A stretch of 64,000 nucleotides of DNA. It comes from Bog-473 sp963838835 (lineage in GTDB: Bacteria; Actinomycetota; Acidimicrobiia; Acidimicrobiales; RAAP-2). The notes beneath the pieces are model-generated. The model did not search any database, had not been told where the DNA came from, and was given only the letters and a program-made list of their open reading frames with translations. This document shows, piece by piece, positions 19,011 to 26,452 of this stretch (position 1 is its first letter; each line of letters begins with the position of its first letter). A program made the position numbers and the translations under genes. The stretch spans positions 1 to 64,000 of the forward strand of contig CAWITA010000030.1 of assembly GCA_963838835.1 (NCBI GenBank), given 5' to 3'.

Positions 19011-19652
19011 ATGGCCACCTTCATTGAGAACGCACCGCAGCAGATCGTCGCCGCCGCCAAGGAGCTACTGGAGAAGGGATTGGTCGAGGGGACCTCGGGG
19101 AACATCTCGGCGCGGATGGAAGACGGCAACATCGCCGTCACGCCGTCGTCGCTCGACTACCGGATCATGACGCCGGACGACATCGTGATCGTCAACCCGG
19201 CCGGTGACGTCGTCGCCGGGGAGCGTGGGCCGACCTCGGAGAAGTACCTCCACCTGGCGGTGATGGGCGCCTACGAGGACATCGCGGTGTGCATCCACTC
19301 GCATGCCGTCCACGCCACCATGTTCGCGGTCGCCCATCAGGACATCCCGAGCTGCATCGACGAGTTCACGGTCTATTTGGGCGGCGACATCCGCTGCACG
19401 GAGTACTGCCCCAGCGGCTCGGCAGAGTTGGGCGAGCAGACGGTCAAGGCGCTCGAGAACCGAGGCGCGGCGCTCATCGCCAACCACGGGATGGTCGCGG
19501 TCGGCACCACCATGCCCAAAGCGATGCACAACACCGCGCTCGTCGAGCGCTCCGCCAAGATCATCTGGGGGTCGACGCAGCTCGGCGGGATCTTCCCGTT
19601 GCCCGAGAAGATCAACCAGAACTTCGCCAACGTCTACCCCTACATGCGATAG
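19011..19652 (+). CDS. Class II aldolase/adducin family protein (fuculose-1-phosphate aldolase type)
   Basis: A 213-residue zinc enzyme. LVEGTSGNISARM (phosphate/substrate loop), ITPSS-like AVTPSSLDYR, GERGPTSEKYLHLAVM with the catalytic Glu, IHSHAVHATMFA with two zinc His, and LIANHGMVAVGTT with the third. Such enzymes cleave a sugar phosphate or decarboxylate a hydroxy-oxo acid. The ATG at 19011 follows GGTGAGGAG; an upstream in-frame alternative at 18993 has no family support. The RidA gene starts 7 bases after the stop, so the pair probably forms an operon that may be controlled by the operator at 18914. Confidence 0.9.
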   Translation: MATFIENAPQQIVAAAKELLEKGLVEGTSGNISARMEDGNIAVTPSSLDYRIMTPDDIVIVNPAGDVVAGERGPTSEKYLHLAVMGAYEDIAVCIHSHAVHATMFAVAHQDIPSCIDEFTVYLGGDIRCTEYCPSGSAELGEQTVKALENRGAALIANHGMVAVGTTMPKAMHNTALVERSAKIIWGSTQLGGIFPLPEKINQNFANVYPYMR

Positions 19653-19658
19653 GCGCCG

Positions 19659-20129
19659 GTGACAAACGGCGCCATCCGGGCCCGGCTCGCCGAGCTGGGC
19701 CTGACCCTCTACGGGCCCCACCCGCCGCACGACCCGCTCGACGCCGTGGTGGTGCACGATGGCGTGGCGCGCACGTCGGGACAGCTGCCTCGCATCGCCG
19801 GCGAGCTCACGTGCCTCGGACACCTGGGCGACGACGTCACCGTCGAGGAGGGCCGTGAGGCCGCCGCCGTGTGCGCGCTGAATGCCCTGGCCGTGCTCGA
19901 GCAGGCGCTGGGCTCGCTCGACCGGATCACGCGGGTGTTGACGGTGACCGGCTATGTGTCCTCGGCACCCAATTTCCACCAGCAGCCGGCCGTGGTGGAC
20001 GGGGCCAGCCGCGTGCTGGCCGACGTCTTCGGTGAGGCGGGCCGCCACACGCGCTCCGCCATCGGCGTGGCCGCGCTGCCCCGCAACGGGGCGGTGGAGA
20101 TCGAGGTGACGGTCGCCGTCAGCGGCTGA
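19659..20129 (+). CDS. RidA/YjgF-family protein
   Basis: A 156-residue protein with a GTG start 7 bases after the aldolase gene. VHDGVARTSGQLPR, LNALAVLEQALGSLDRITRV, VLADVFGEAGRHTRSAIGVAALPRNGAVEIEVTV. The Arg in RSAIG is the carboxylate-binding residue that RidA enzymes use to hydrolyse reactive imines/enamines. It belongs to the longer YjgF subgroup often fused to or near amino-acid and sugar catabolism. Its last 11 bases overlap the end of the convergent PEP-mutase-like gene. Confidence 0.9.
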   Translation: MTNGAIRARLAELGLTLYGPHPPHDPLDAVVVHDGVARTSGQLPRIAGELTCLGHLGDDVTVEEGREAAAVCALNALAVLEQALGSLDRITRVLTVTGYVSSAPNFHQQPAVVDGASRVLADVFGEAGRHTRSAIGVAALPRNGAVEIEVTVAVSG

Positions 20130-20946
20130 AGGCGTCAGCGATCACGGGCCGGGCCACGGCGGCGAGGTCCCAGTACCCATACGTGCCGGAGTCCCGGAGC
20201 TCGGTGACGGCCTTGATGGCGGCGCCATAGGCGGCGACGGCGATCGCGCCCCCGACTGAGATCCGGCTCACGCCCAACTCGGCGAGCTCGCCGACCGTGG
20301 GGGCCCCGGGCAGGACGAGCACGCTGACGGGAAGGTCGACCGCAGCGAGCAGCTGGCGCAGCTCGGCCGGGTCGACGACCCGCGGCGCGAAGAGGACGTC
20401 GGCGCCGGCTTCCTGGTACGCCTGCAGGCGGGCGATGGTGTCGCCGAGGTCCGTCCGCTTGTGCAAGTAGTTCTCTGCCCTGGCCGTCAGGACGAAGGGC
20501 ACGGGACCGGCATGGGCGGCCTCGGCCGCCGCCCGGACGCGCTCGGTGGCCAGCGCCAGCTCGTAGATCGGCGCGTCCTGGTCGCCCGTGAAGTCCTCCA
20601 CCGAGCCGCCGGCGAGGCCACCGTCGATGGCGTCCGCGATGGTGGCGGCCACGCCCTGGGGGTCGTGGGCGAAGCAGTTCTCGAGGTCCGCCGAGACCGG
20701 GATGTCGACCGCCCCGGCCAGCTCGCCGGCGTGGGCGAGGACCTCGCCCCTCGTCAGCGCGCCGTCGAGGCGAGCCCGCGTGGCGGCGAAACCGCCGCTC
20801 GTGGTGGCGATCGCCTCGAAGCCGAGGGAGGCGAACAGGGCAGCGGACCCAAGGTCCCAGGCGTTGGGCATGAGGAGCGGCCGGCCGGGGACGTGCAGGG
20901 ATCGGAACCGTTCGGCTCGATGCGCCAGGGAAGCGGGAGGGGTCAT
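20119..20946 (-). CDS. Isocitrate lyase/PEP-mutase superfamily protein
   Basis: A 275-residue TIM-barrel protein. LLMPNAWDLGSAALFASLGF, IATTSGGFAATRARLDG, VSADLENCFA (metal-binding Asp/Glu), GGLAGGSVEDFTGD and VLTARAENYLHKRTD are hallmark segments of the methylisocitrate-lyase-like group that is often called carboxyvinyl-carboxyphosphonate phosphorylmutase. The KKCGH catalytic loop of true lyases is not seen, so the reaction is uncertain. A C-C or C-P bond cleavage of a small 2-oxo acid is a fair guess. It is convergent with, and overlaps, the RidA gene. Confidence 0.88.
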   Translation of the reverse strand: MTPPASLAHRAERFRSLHVPGRPLLMPNAWDLGSAALFASLGFEAIATTSGGFAATRARLDGALTRGEVLAHAGELAGAVDIPVSADLENCFAHDPQGVAATIADAIDGGLAGGSVEDFTGDQDAPIYELALATERVRAAAEAAHAGPVPFVLTARAENYLHKRTDLGDTIARLQAYQEAGADVLFAPRVVDPAELRQLLAAVDLPVSVLVLPGAPTVGELAELGVSRISVGGAIAVAAYGAAIKAVTELRDSGTYGYWDLAAVARPVIADAFSR

Positions 20947-20983
20947 GGCCGCACCGTACCGGCGCGGACGGGGCGACGCGTCC

Positions 20984-21451
20984 TCAGTGAGCCGGCTGCT
21001 GCTCTTGTTGGGGGAACTCCCAGTACTGGAATTCGATCGTCATGGGCAGGAGATACCGGACGTAGAGCGAGTGGATCTTGACCACCTTCTGGTCGTCGAC
21101 GTGCAAGTCGATGAGCTCCATGCGGTCGTCCGCCCGGCGGAACGTCTCGGCCCTCTCCTGGATGCCCCGCAGCTCGTCGAGGGAGCCGACGGCGAACCCG
21201 TAGTGGTCCATGCGGGGGCACCGCATCGGGTCGTCTTCCGCGATCAAGAAGATGAACTGATCCCAGTGGACGCAGCTGAGGATGAGTCGGCGGCGGTCCT
21301 CCGTCATGACCTCCATCTCCTCGAAGCCGAGCACTTCGTGGAAGAAGCGGCAGACGTCGGCCCGGCTCTCCGCGCCCAGGAGGTCGGCGGGGAGCGACAT
21401 GGCGACGTGGTTGAAGTGGGGGTTTCCGGACGGATAGAAGGGGTGTGCCAT
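20984..21451 (-). CDS. VOC-family (glyoxalase/dioxygenase fold) protein
   Basis: A 155-residue vicinal-oxygen-chelate protein. NHVAMSLPADL gives the first metal His, VCRFFHEVLGFEEMEV the usual xxFYxxxLGF motif, MDHYGFAVGSLDEL the second His, and IEFQYWEFP the closing Glu. The product could be a dioxygenase, isomerase or lyase acting on the product of the upstream dehydrogenase. Its ATG shares one base with the dehydrogenase stop (TGATG), a clear sign of translational coupling. Confidence 0.88.
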   Translation of the reverse strand: MAHPFYPSGNPHFNHVAMSLPADLLGAESRADVCRFFHEVLGFEEMEVMTEDRRRLILSCVHWDQFIFLIAEDDPMRCPRMDHYGFAVGSLDELRGIQERAETFRRADDRMELIDLHVDDQKVVKIHSLYVRYLLPMTIEFQYWEFPQQEQQPAH

Positions 21452-22506
21452 CAGGAGCGCACCTCGGGGACCACCATCACCTTGCCGGCGATACGACCGC
21501 AGGCGAGGTCCTCGAGGGCCTCGCTGATGCCGCTGAGGGGGACGTCGTCGGGATCGATCAGGAGATCGGCCGGGAAGTCTTCGGAGGCGAGCAGCTCGAG
21601 CGCCTGTTCGAAGCCGTGCAGGTCGTAGACGAAAGATCCTGTGACGGTCAGCTCGTTGAGGATCATGCGATTGATGTCGAAGGTCGGGTGATCGATGCCG
21701 GCGCCGACCATCACCAGGAGGCCACCGCGCCGCAGTTGCTGGAAGCCCGCCTCGATCGCCGCCCGGTGCCCAGAGCACTCCAGGACGACGTGGACGGCGC
21801 GGGAGGACATGCGTTCGGGCTCCCACGACGCGAACGTCTCGAGGTCGGCGGGGTCTTCGACCGCGGAGACACCGAGGGCGGTGGCCAAGCGCCTCCGGCC
21901 CTCATGGGGTTCGACGACGGTGATGTCCGTGATGCCCATCGACTGGAGTGCAGCGACGCTGAGCGCGCCGATCGGCCCGGCTCCGAACACCATGACGGTG
22001 TCGCCGGGCTTGACGCCCGAGCGGGTGATGCCGTGCAGGGCGACCGACAGCGGTTCCGCCAGGGCGGCGTGTCGTGGCGAGAGGCCCTCGGGCAGCCGCT
22101 GCACGCCGGTCGCCCGCACGACGATGTACTCGGCGAAGGCGCCGTCGTTGTGTTCGGCCGTCATGCTCTGCCGGTTCTCGCACTGGGAAGGCTTGCCCTC
22201 GCGGCAGCGCCGACAGGTGCCGCACTTCGGGGAGGCACCCCCGACGACCAGTTCGCCCACCGACCAGCCGCTGACGTCCCCTCCGACGGCGGCGATGGTG
22301 CCGCTCCACTCGTGACCGGCGACCGCCCCCGGCCGGAAGCCCCAACCGTCACGCATCTGATGGATGTCGGACCCGCAGATGCCACAGGCGTGCACCCGCA
22401 CGACCAGCTGGTCCGGCCCGGGGCGCGGGACCGGTCGCTCCTCGACGGTGACCGTTCCGGGCGACTGGTAGACCGCAGCCGCCATGACGTCCGGGAGCGA
22501 GCTCAC
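21451..22506 (-). CDS. Zinc-dependent medium-chain alcohol/polyol dehydrogenase
   Basis: A 351-residue MDR enzyme. Catalytic zinc: Cys44 (CGICGSDIH), His65 and Glu66 (GHEWSG). Structural zinc: Cys95, 98, 101 and 109 (CGTCRRCREGKPSQC). NAD site: VMVFGAGPIGALSVAAL. It resembles the threonine/sorbitol/butanediol dehydrogenase group, oxidising a secondary alcohol. A CTGAC-N6-GTCAG operator overlapping a -10-like TAGCCT lies 20 bases upstream, so the ADH-VOC pair appears to have its own regulated promoter within the gap to thuA. Confidence 0.92.
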   Translation of the reverse strand: MSSLPDVMAAAVYQSPGTVTVEERPVPRPGPDQLVVRVHACGICGSDIHQMRDGWGFRPGAVAGHEWSGTIAAVGGDVSGWSVGELVVGGASPKCGTCRRCREGKPSQCENRQSMTAEHNDGAFAEYIVVRATGVQRLPEGLSPRHAALAEPLSVALHGITRSGVKPGDTVMVFGAGPIGALSVAALQSMGITDITVVEPHEGRRRLATALGVSAVEDPADLETFASWEPERMSSRAVHVVLECSGHRAAIEAGFQQLRRGGLLVMVGAGIDHPTFDINRMILNELTVTGSFVYDLHGFEQALELLASEDFPADLLIDPDDVPLSGISEALEDLACGRIAGKVMVVPEVRS

Positions 22507-22525
22507 CGACGGCCCTTCGACGACC

Positions 22526-22545
22526 CTGACATGGGCGTCAGGCTA
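22526..22545 (-). promoter_or_regulatory. CTGAC-N6-GTCAG operator, site 2, with overlapping -10
   Basis: Perfect palindrome CCTGAC-ATGGGC-GTCAGG (22525-22542). On the minus strand it reads TAGCCTGAC, placing a -10-like TAGCCT (22540-22545) over the left arm, aimed at the dehydrogenase gene. The TAG of that hexamer is also the stop codon of the upstream ThuA gene. Confidence 0.65.
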
Positions 22546-23235
22546 GGCGCTGGCGAGCAGCCAGGCGAGGCCCCCGTCCAGATGGCGGAGGTAGGCCGGC
22601 GTCTCCCAGGCTCCCGGGAAGTGGCCCAACGCGCTGTAGAAGGTGCGGGCGCCGCCCTCCTCGACGCACCAGGCGAGCGGGAACCCGCACTCGGGCACGC
22701 GACCCCCGGGCACCGACATGTCGACCTGGTCGTCGGCCAGGCGCAACAGCACTCGCGCATCGGGCCGCAGTCCGCTGAAGAGGTAGACCTCGTCGTGCCA
22801 CTGGAAGCGATGGCCCAGGTGGGCCGTGGCGGGGTGGTCGGCGTCGACCACATCGATGGTGAAGTCCTGGGTCCAGGGGTGGCCGTCGAAGCGGGCACCC
22901 AGCATGGTGCCGTACTCGGGCCAGGTGTGGCTGGCGTCGGTGGCCGAGTGCACGCCGAGCACGCGGAGGCCTCCTTGCTGCCAGGCCTCGTAGGCCTCGG
23001 CCTTCTGGTCGGCAGACCACGGCGTCTCTCCGATGGTGAACAGGGCGAGCACGCGGGAGGTCGCGAGTTGGCGTGCCGAGACGTCGGCGACATCGGTGAC
23101 CACCGTGGGGCAGAGGCCGGCCAGGGCGGCCAGTTCGCTCAGGCCAGTCGCGGCCTGGCCCAGCACGCCATGCACCCCGGCCGGGCCGTCGGAATACGGG
23201 GCGACGTGCGTGACGATCAGCATGTTGTCAGCCAT
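22543..23235 (-). CDS. ThuA-like domain protein
   Basis: A 230-residue protein of the ThuA/glutamine-amidotransferase-like fold. MLIVTHVAPYSDGPAGVHG, LALFTIGETPWSADQ, LRVLGVHSATDASHTWPEYG (the GxHSATD nucleophile-turn region), FQWHDEVYLFSG and FYSALGHFPGAWETP are all typical. ThuA proteins take part in disaccharide or sugar-acid breakdown, often beside dehydrogenases; the exact chemistry is not settled. ATG at 23235. The stop TAG at 22543-22545 sits inside the promoter of the next gene. Confidence 0.88.
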   Translation of the reverse strand: MADNMLIVTHVAPYSDGPAGVHGVLGQAATGLSELAALAGLCPTVVTDVADVSARQLATSRVLALFTIGETPWSADQKAEAYEAWQQGGLRVLGVHSATDASHTWPEYGTMLGARFDGHPWTQDFTIDVVDADHPATAHLGHRFQWHDEVYLFSGLRPDARVLLRLADDQVDMSVPGGRVPECGFPLAWCVEEGGARTFYSALGHFPGAWETPAYLRHLDGGLAWLLASA

Positions 23236-23313
23236 GGGCGGAGTGTAGGGCTGGTGCGACAGGGCCGCCGAGTGGTCGAATGCATCGGCCCGGCGATCAG
23301 AGGAGGACGCGAC

Positions 23314-23955
23314 GTGAGCGACCCGAGCAGTAGTCCCGAGGAGACGTCGGCCGCGCTGGCCGGGCTGGGCTCCGCCACCCTGGGTGAGTCGGGTGGAAAG
23401 GCAGCCCATCGAAGGCTGCGCCCGGCCTGGCCCGGTGCGGCCGTCGCCGCCCCGGTCTACCCCGTCGGGTGCACACCGGGCGACAACCTGGCCGTCCACG
23501 TCGCCGTGACCAAGGCACCGCGCGGGAGCGTCCTCGTGGTGGACGTCGGCCAGGTAGCCGACCGTGGCTACTGGGGCGAGGTGCTCACGACGGCGGCGGA
23601 AACGGCCGGGTTGGCGGGCCTCGTGCTCGATGGAGGCGTCCGCGACGTGGCCGCGCTGGCGGCGCACGGCTTCCCCGTCTTCTCGTCGACGATCGCGCTG
23701 ACCGGCGCCACGAAGGACAAGCCGGGAACGGTGGGGCTTCCGGTCCGGGTTGGCGGCGTGCTGGTCGCCGCGGGGGACTGGGTGGTCGCCGACGTCGACG
23801 GCGTCACATTCGTGCCGGGCGATGTTCTGGCGGAGGTGCTTGGGGCCGGGCGGGAGCGCGCCGCAAAGGAGGCAGGTTTCTTCGAGGCGCTGCGCTCGGG
23901 ATCGACGACCGTGGAGCTGCTCGGGCTCGACACGTCGCTGGTGATCGCGACGTAG
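23314..23955 (+). CDS. RraA-like / HMG-CHA aldolase family protein
   Basis: A 213-residue RraA-fold protein with a GTG start at 23314 behind AGAGGAGGAC. Conserved parts: LAGLGSATLGESGG, AAPVYPVGCTPGDNLAVHVA, GSVLVVDVGQVADRGYWGE, LAGLVLDGGVRDVAAL (the GxxRD metal/substrate motif) and VVADVDGVTFVP. Family members are either oxaloacetate/HMG aldolases or regulators of RNase E; the metal-binding Asp after DGGVR supports an aldolase. It is divergent from thuA across a gap of 78 bases. Confidence 0.88.
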   Translation: MSDPSSSPEETSAALAGLGSATLGESGGKAAHRRLRPAWPGAAVAAPVYPVGCTPGDNLAVHVAVTKAPRGSVLVVDVGQVADRGYWGEVLTTAAETAGLAGLVLDGGVRDVAALAAHGFPVFSSTIALTGATKDKPGTVGLPVRVGGVLVAAGDWVVADVDGVTFVPGDVLAEVLGAGRERAAKEAGFFEALRSGSTTVELLGLDTSLVIAT

Positions 23956-24009
23956 CGGTTGCGACCTCCGAGGGATCCGGGTTTCAACCCCCGACCCAGC
24001 CTGGGCCGT

Positions 24010-24637
24010 TCAGGGCTTGAAGGAGAGGCCGAGGACGTCCTCAAGTTCCGCGAGAGCCTGTCCGGGGTCGGTCACCTTGATGGTCCGCATGCCGAGCGGC
24101 GCGCGCCGGTTTGAGGTTGACGCCGAGGTCATCGAGGTACACCGACTCTTCGGGCTCCACGCTGAGCGCCGAGCAGGCGAGTTCATAGAAGAGGGGATCC
24201 GGTTTGCGCAGGCCCAGGACGCGTGACTCCAGGACGGCATCGAAGAGGGCATAGACGGCCGCGACCTCCGCCGAGACGACACGCTCGGCCGACGCAAAGT
24301 TGTTCGTCAAGCAGGCCGTCTTGTAGGTGGTCCGACACGTTTCGATGGCGGCGACCATCTGGGGACGGATGTTGCCCGCCAGCCTCTCGAGCACCAGCCG
24401 GCCGTCGACCTCGTGGCCCTGGGCGCGCGCTTCTGCCGCCCACAGCGCCCCGAAGGCGTCGATGCCGATCTCATTTCGTTCCAACCGTGCCCAGGCATTG
24501 CCGTCGGGGTTGGTGGCGTTGACGGCGCGGATGAAACCGGGCGGAAGCCCCTTGTCAGCCTCGAGTTGTGCGAACGCCTCGAATGGGCTGGTCGAGATGA
24601 CACCGCCAAAGTCGAACATGACCGCCCGTATCGCCAC
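24010..24637 (-). CDS. HAD-superfamily hydrolase (HAD-IA), one frameshift
   Basis: About 208 residues. The start is a GTG at 24637 (VAIRAVMFDFGGV) behind GGGAGGAGCG. Motif I is MFDFGGVISTSPFEAF, where the second Asp of DxD is replaced by Gly, as in several HAD-IA phosphatase-like proteins. Motif II is CLTNNFAS; motif III/IV is GLRKPDPLFYELAC and ESVYLDDLGVNLKPAR. A one-base shift near 24110 leads to LGMRTIKVTDPGQALAELED, the expected ending. Related to the acyl-CoA dehydrogenase-linked and epoxide-hydrolase N-terminal HAD group. Probably a small-molecule phosphatase. Confidence 0.85.
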
Positions 24638-24655
24638 TCGCTCCTCCCTCTGGTC

Positions 24656-24744
24656 CGACACATTGTGACAGGACGGTCGTCGAGCCCGTGCGGGCCAGCG
24701 GGACTCACTTGCACCACAAGCTACGGGTTCACTATAATGTGTCG
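24656..24744. promoter_or_regulatory. Divergent promoter region with mirrored ATGTGTCG sites
   Basis: CGACACAT at 24656-24663 is repeated in reverse as ATGTGTCG at 24737-24744. On each strand the site directly follows a -10-like hexamer: CACAAT toward the HAD gene and TATAAT toward padR. This arrangement fits an operator bound by the PadR protein to control both directions. Confidence 0.45.
24709..24738 (+). promoter_or_regulatory. padR promoter, TTGCAC-18-TATAAT, leaderless
   Basis: -35 TTGCAC at 24709-24714, an 18-base spacer, and -10 TATAAT at 24733-24738. Seven bases later lies the ATG at 24746, so the transcript would begin at or next to the start codon. No ribosome site precedes it. 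This is one of the few consensus-like promoters in the window. Confidence 0.6.
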
Positions 24745-24745
24745 C

Positions 24746-25099
24746 ATGGTAGAGAGCGGGGGTCGCAGGACCCAACTCCTCCGCGGCGTGCTGGACCTGT
24801 GCCTGCTGACCGTGATGAGCGAAGGACCGGCGTACGGCTACGAGATGACCAAGCGACTCGCAGCGCGGGGGCTCTCCATCGTGGGTGAGGGCTCCATCTA
24901 CCCGTTGCTGGGCCGGCTCGAGCGCGACGGCCTGGTCGATACGCATCGGGCCGCCAGCAACGGGGGGCCGCCCCGGAAGTACTACCGGCTTTCCGGCCAG
25001 GGCCAGCGGGCCCTCGCCACGGGGGTCAAAGAATGGGAGGCGACTCGCGACGCCGTCGATGCCGTCTTGGGTCTCGCAGGCGCGGAGGTGGCATCGTGA
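24746..25099 (+). CDS. PadR-family transcriptional regulator
   Basis: A 117-residue winged-helix repressor. RTQLLRGVLDLCLLTVMSEG, PAYGYEMTKRLAARGLSIVGEGSIYPLLGRLERDGLV and PPRKYYRLSGQGQRALATG are standard PadR blocks. The start at 24746 is preferred over 24737 because of the promoter position. It overlaps the next gene by four bases (GTGA). The PadR plus HAAS-domain membrane protein pairing is widespread and usually controls a transporter or the pair itself. Confidence 0.92.
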   Translation: MVESGGRRTQLLRGVLDLCLLTVMSEGPAYGYEMTKRLAARGLSIVGEGSIYPLLGRLERDGLVDTHRAASNGGPPRKYYRLSGQGQRALATGVKEWEATRDAVDAVLGLAGAEVAS

Positions 25100-25665
25100 G
25101 CCGGTTCGTCGAAGAATGCCGAAAGGAGTGGAATCGGCTCCACGTCCCCGAGGCAGCGGCCAGCGAAATGGCAGCGGACTTGGAGGCTGATCTGGCCGAG
25201 GCCCAATCTGACGGGGTCTCGCCCGAGGAGGTGCTCGGGAACGGCTACTTCGATGCCAGGTCGTTCGCGGCCTCTTGGGCCACGGCACGCGGCGTCGTCG
25301 GTCCGAGTTCCCCACCCTCCAAACCCTTGCGTCTCCGAACCTTGACCCTCGTCGTGAGCGCGGTGCTCTTTTTTGCGGCGGGCGCCGCGGGATTGGTCAT
25401 CCTTGTCGGCCGACGCGTGGGATCGGTATCGGCGGCGGCCGTCGCATTGCGGCATTCCGTCCCCCGACCGGTCCCCAGCATCTTCGTGAACCCACATCGG
25501 CTCGGCTTCGCGGGACCGGGGGGTCCGATCGACGCTGTCGGGTGGGTGCTGCTGGTGGCGGGGTTGGTTGGCCTTGGCGTCACGCTGCTGCTGTGGAGGC
25601 CGTGGGCGACGTCCCGCGATGGGGCCAAGTTCGACGACACTGTGGGGCTGCCGAGCTACCTCTGA
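25096..25665 (+). CDS. PadR-associated HAAS-type membrane protein
   Basis: A 189-residue protein with a GTG start overlapping the padR stop. An N-terminal soluble helical domain (CRKEWNRLHVPEAAASEMAADLEADLAEAQSDG, SPEEVLG) resembles HAAS domains that sit between PadR and membrane parts. Two membrane helices follow (LTLVVSAVLFFAAGAAGLVILVG near residues 77-99 and VGWVLLVAGLVGLGVTLLLW near 145-164). The function is unknown. It probably senses or transmits a membrane signal to PadR. Confidence 0.75.
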   Translation: MSRFVEECRKEWNRLHVPEAAASEMAADLEADLAEAQSDGVSPEEVLGNGYFDARSFAASWATARGVVGPSSPPSKPLRLRTLTLVVSAVLFFAAGAAGLVILVGRRVGSVSAAAVALRHSVPRPVPSIFVNPHRLGFAGPGGPIDAVGWVLLVAGLVGLGVTLLLWRPWATSRDGAKFDDTVGLPSYL

Positions 25666-25703
25666 GGCTCGGTGGCGTGACGTGGGCTCTCCGAGATCCT
25701 GTC

Positions 25704-26366
25704 CTACGGGAATGCGCTTCTGGCGAGCGTGATGAAGGACGCGACCTTCGACAAGTCCTTGCGACGTCGATCGTCGTCCCGGCTCGTCCGTGTCTCGGAA
25801 TCGACTCCTGCCGGTTGGACCTGGGCGATGGCCTCGCGCACGTTGTGGGGGCCGAGTCCCCCCGCAAGGATGACCGGGACGTCGACGGTGGCGACGATCT
25901 CGGCGCTCAGCGCCCAGTTGTGCGTGTGCCCGCTCGCACCGATCACGCCGGTCTCTGGATGAACGGTGTCGAGGAGTAAGTAGTCAGCGAACGTTGCGAG
26001 CCGTTGAGCGGCCAACACGGACTCAGCTCCCTCGACCGGAGCCGTGAGCATGAGCTGGACTGGCGCCACCAAGTCACGTAGTCGATCAAGCGTCGCCGGA
26101 GTGATTGCGACGGCTCGAGCCAGGTGCAGCACATCGGCATCGAGGGCGCGGACGGTGAGCAGAATCCGATCCGGGTCGGTCGACAGCGAGAGGGCAACGA
26201 TCCGGGCTCCCCGCACCTCGGAGGTGATCTCCCGGGCGACCTCTTCTTCGACCGAATCCCAGGTTGGGATGCCCTCGTCCACGACGATCCCGATCATGTC
26301 CGGACCGAGTCGGTCGACTTCGCGTGCGTCGTGCGGGGTGGTCAGGCCGTAGATCTGCACCAGCAC
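25704..26366 (-). CDS. Phosphoribosylanthranilate isomerase-like TIM-barrel protein, catalytic Cys absent
   Basis: A 220-residue beta/alpha barrel with a GTG start at 26366 (VLVQIYGLTTPHDAREV). It matches the TrpF family in GPDMIGIVVDEG, YLLLDTVHPETGVIGASGHTHNW (Asp of the general acid) and VILAGGLGPHNVREAI. In TrpF the first strand is VKICGLT, and its Cys is the general base; here it reads VQIYGLT, with Tyr in place of Cys and Gln in place of Lys. The C-terminal phosphate loop (GVDSETRTS) is kept. No trp genes are near. It is likely a paralogue with another phosphorylated substrate, or an enzyme with a changed base. Confidence 0.8.
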   Translation of the reverse strand: MLVQIYGLTTPHDAREVDRLGPDMIGIVVDEGIPTWDSVEEEVAREITSEVRGARIVALSLSTDPDRILLTVRALDADVLHLARAVAITPATLDRLRDLVAPVQLMLTAPVEGAESVLAAQRLATFADYLLLDTVHPETGVIGASGHTHNWALSAEIVATVDVPVILAGGLGPHNVREAIAQVQPAGVDSETRTSRDDDRRRKDLSKVASFITLARSAFP

Positions 26367-26378
26367 ACGCCCATGCTC

Positions 26379-26409
26379 ACACCCGCCACAGCGGGCGTCG
26401 AGCGGGTGT
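26379..26409. promoter_or_regulatory. Inverted repeat ACACCCGC...GCGGGTGT between divergent genes
   Basis: Perfect 8-base arms (26379-26386 and 26402-26409) with a 15-base centre, in the 86-base gap between the TrpF-like gene and the coiled-coil gene. It could be an operator or an RNA hairpin. Confidence 0.35.
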
Positions 26410-26452
26410 CGCCCAATGCGTATCTCGGAGGCATGATGAGGGATCCCCACTC

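Noticed and set aside
21445..23313. Plus-strand open frame continuing upstream of the RraA-like gene
   Set aside because: The part before 23314 is antisense to ThuA, ADH and the VOC start. Family similarity and a strong ribosome site place the start at 23314.
23970..24005. GGGTTTCAACCCCCG resembling a tRNA T-arm or a terminator
   Set aside because: There is no acceptor, anticodon or D-arm around it; the stem is four pairs with no T-run.
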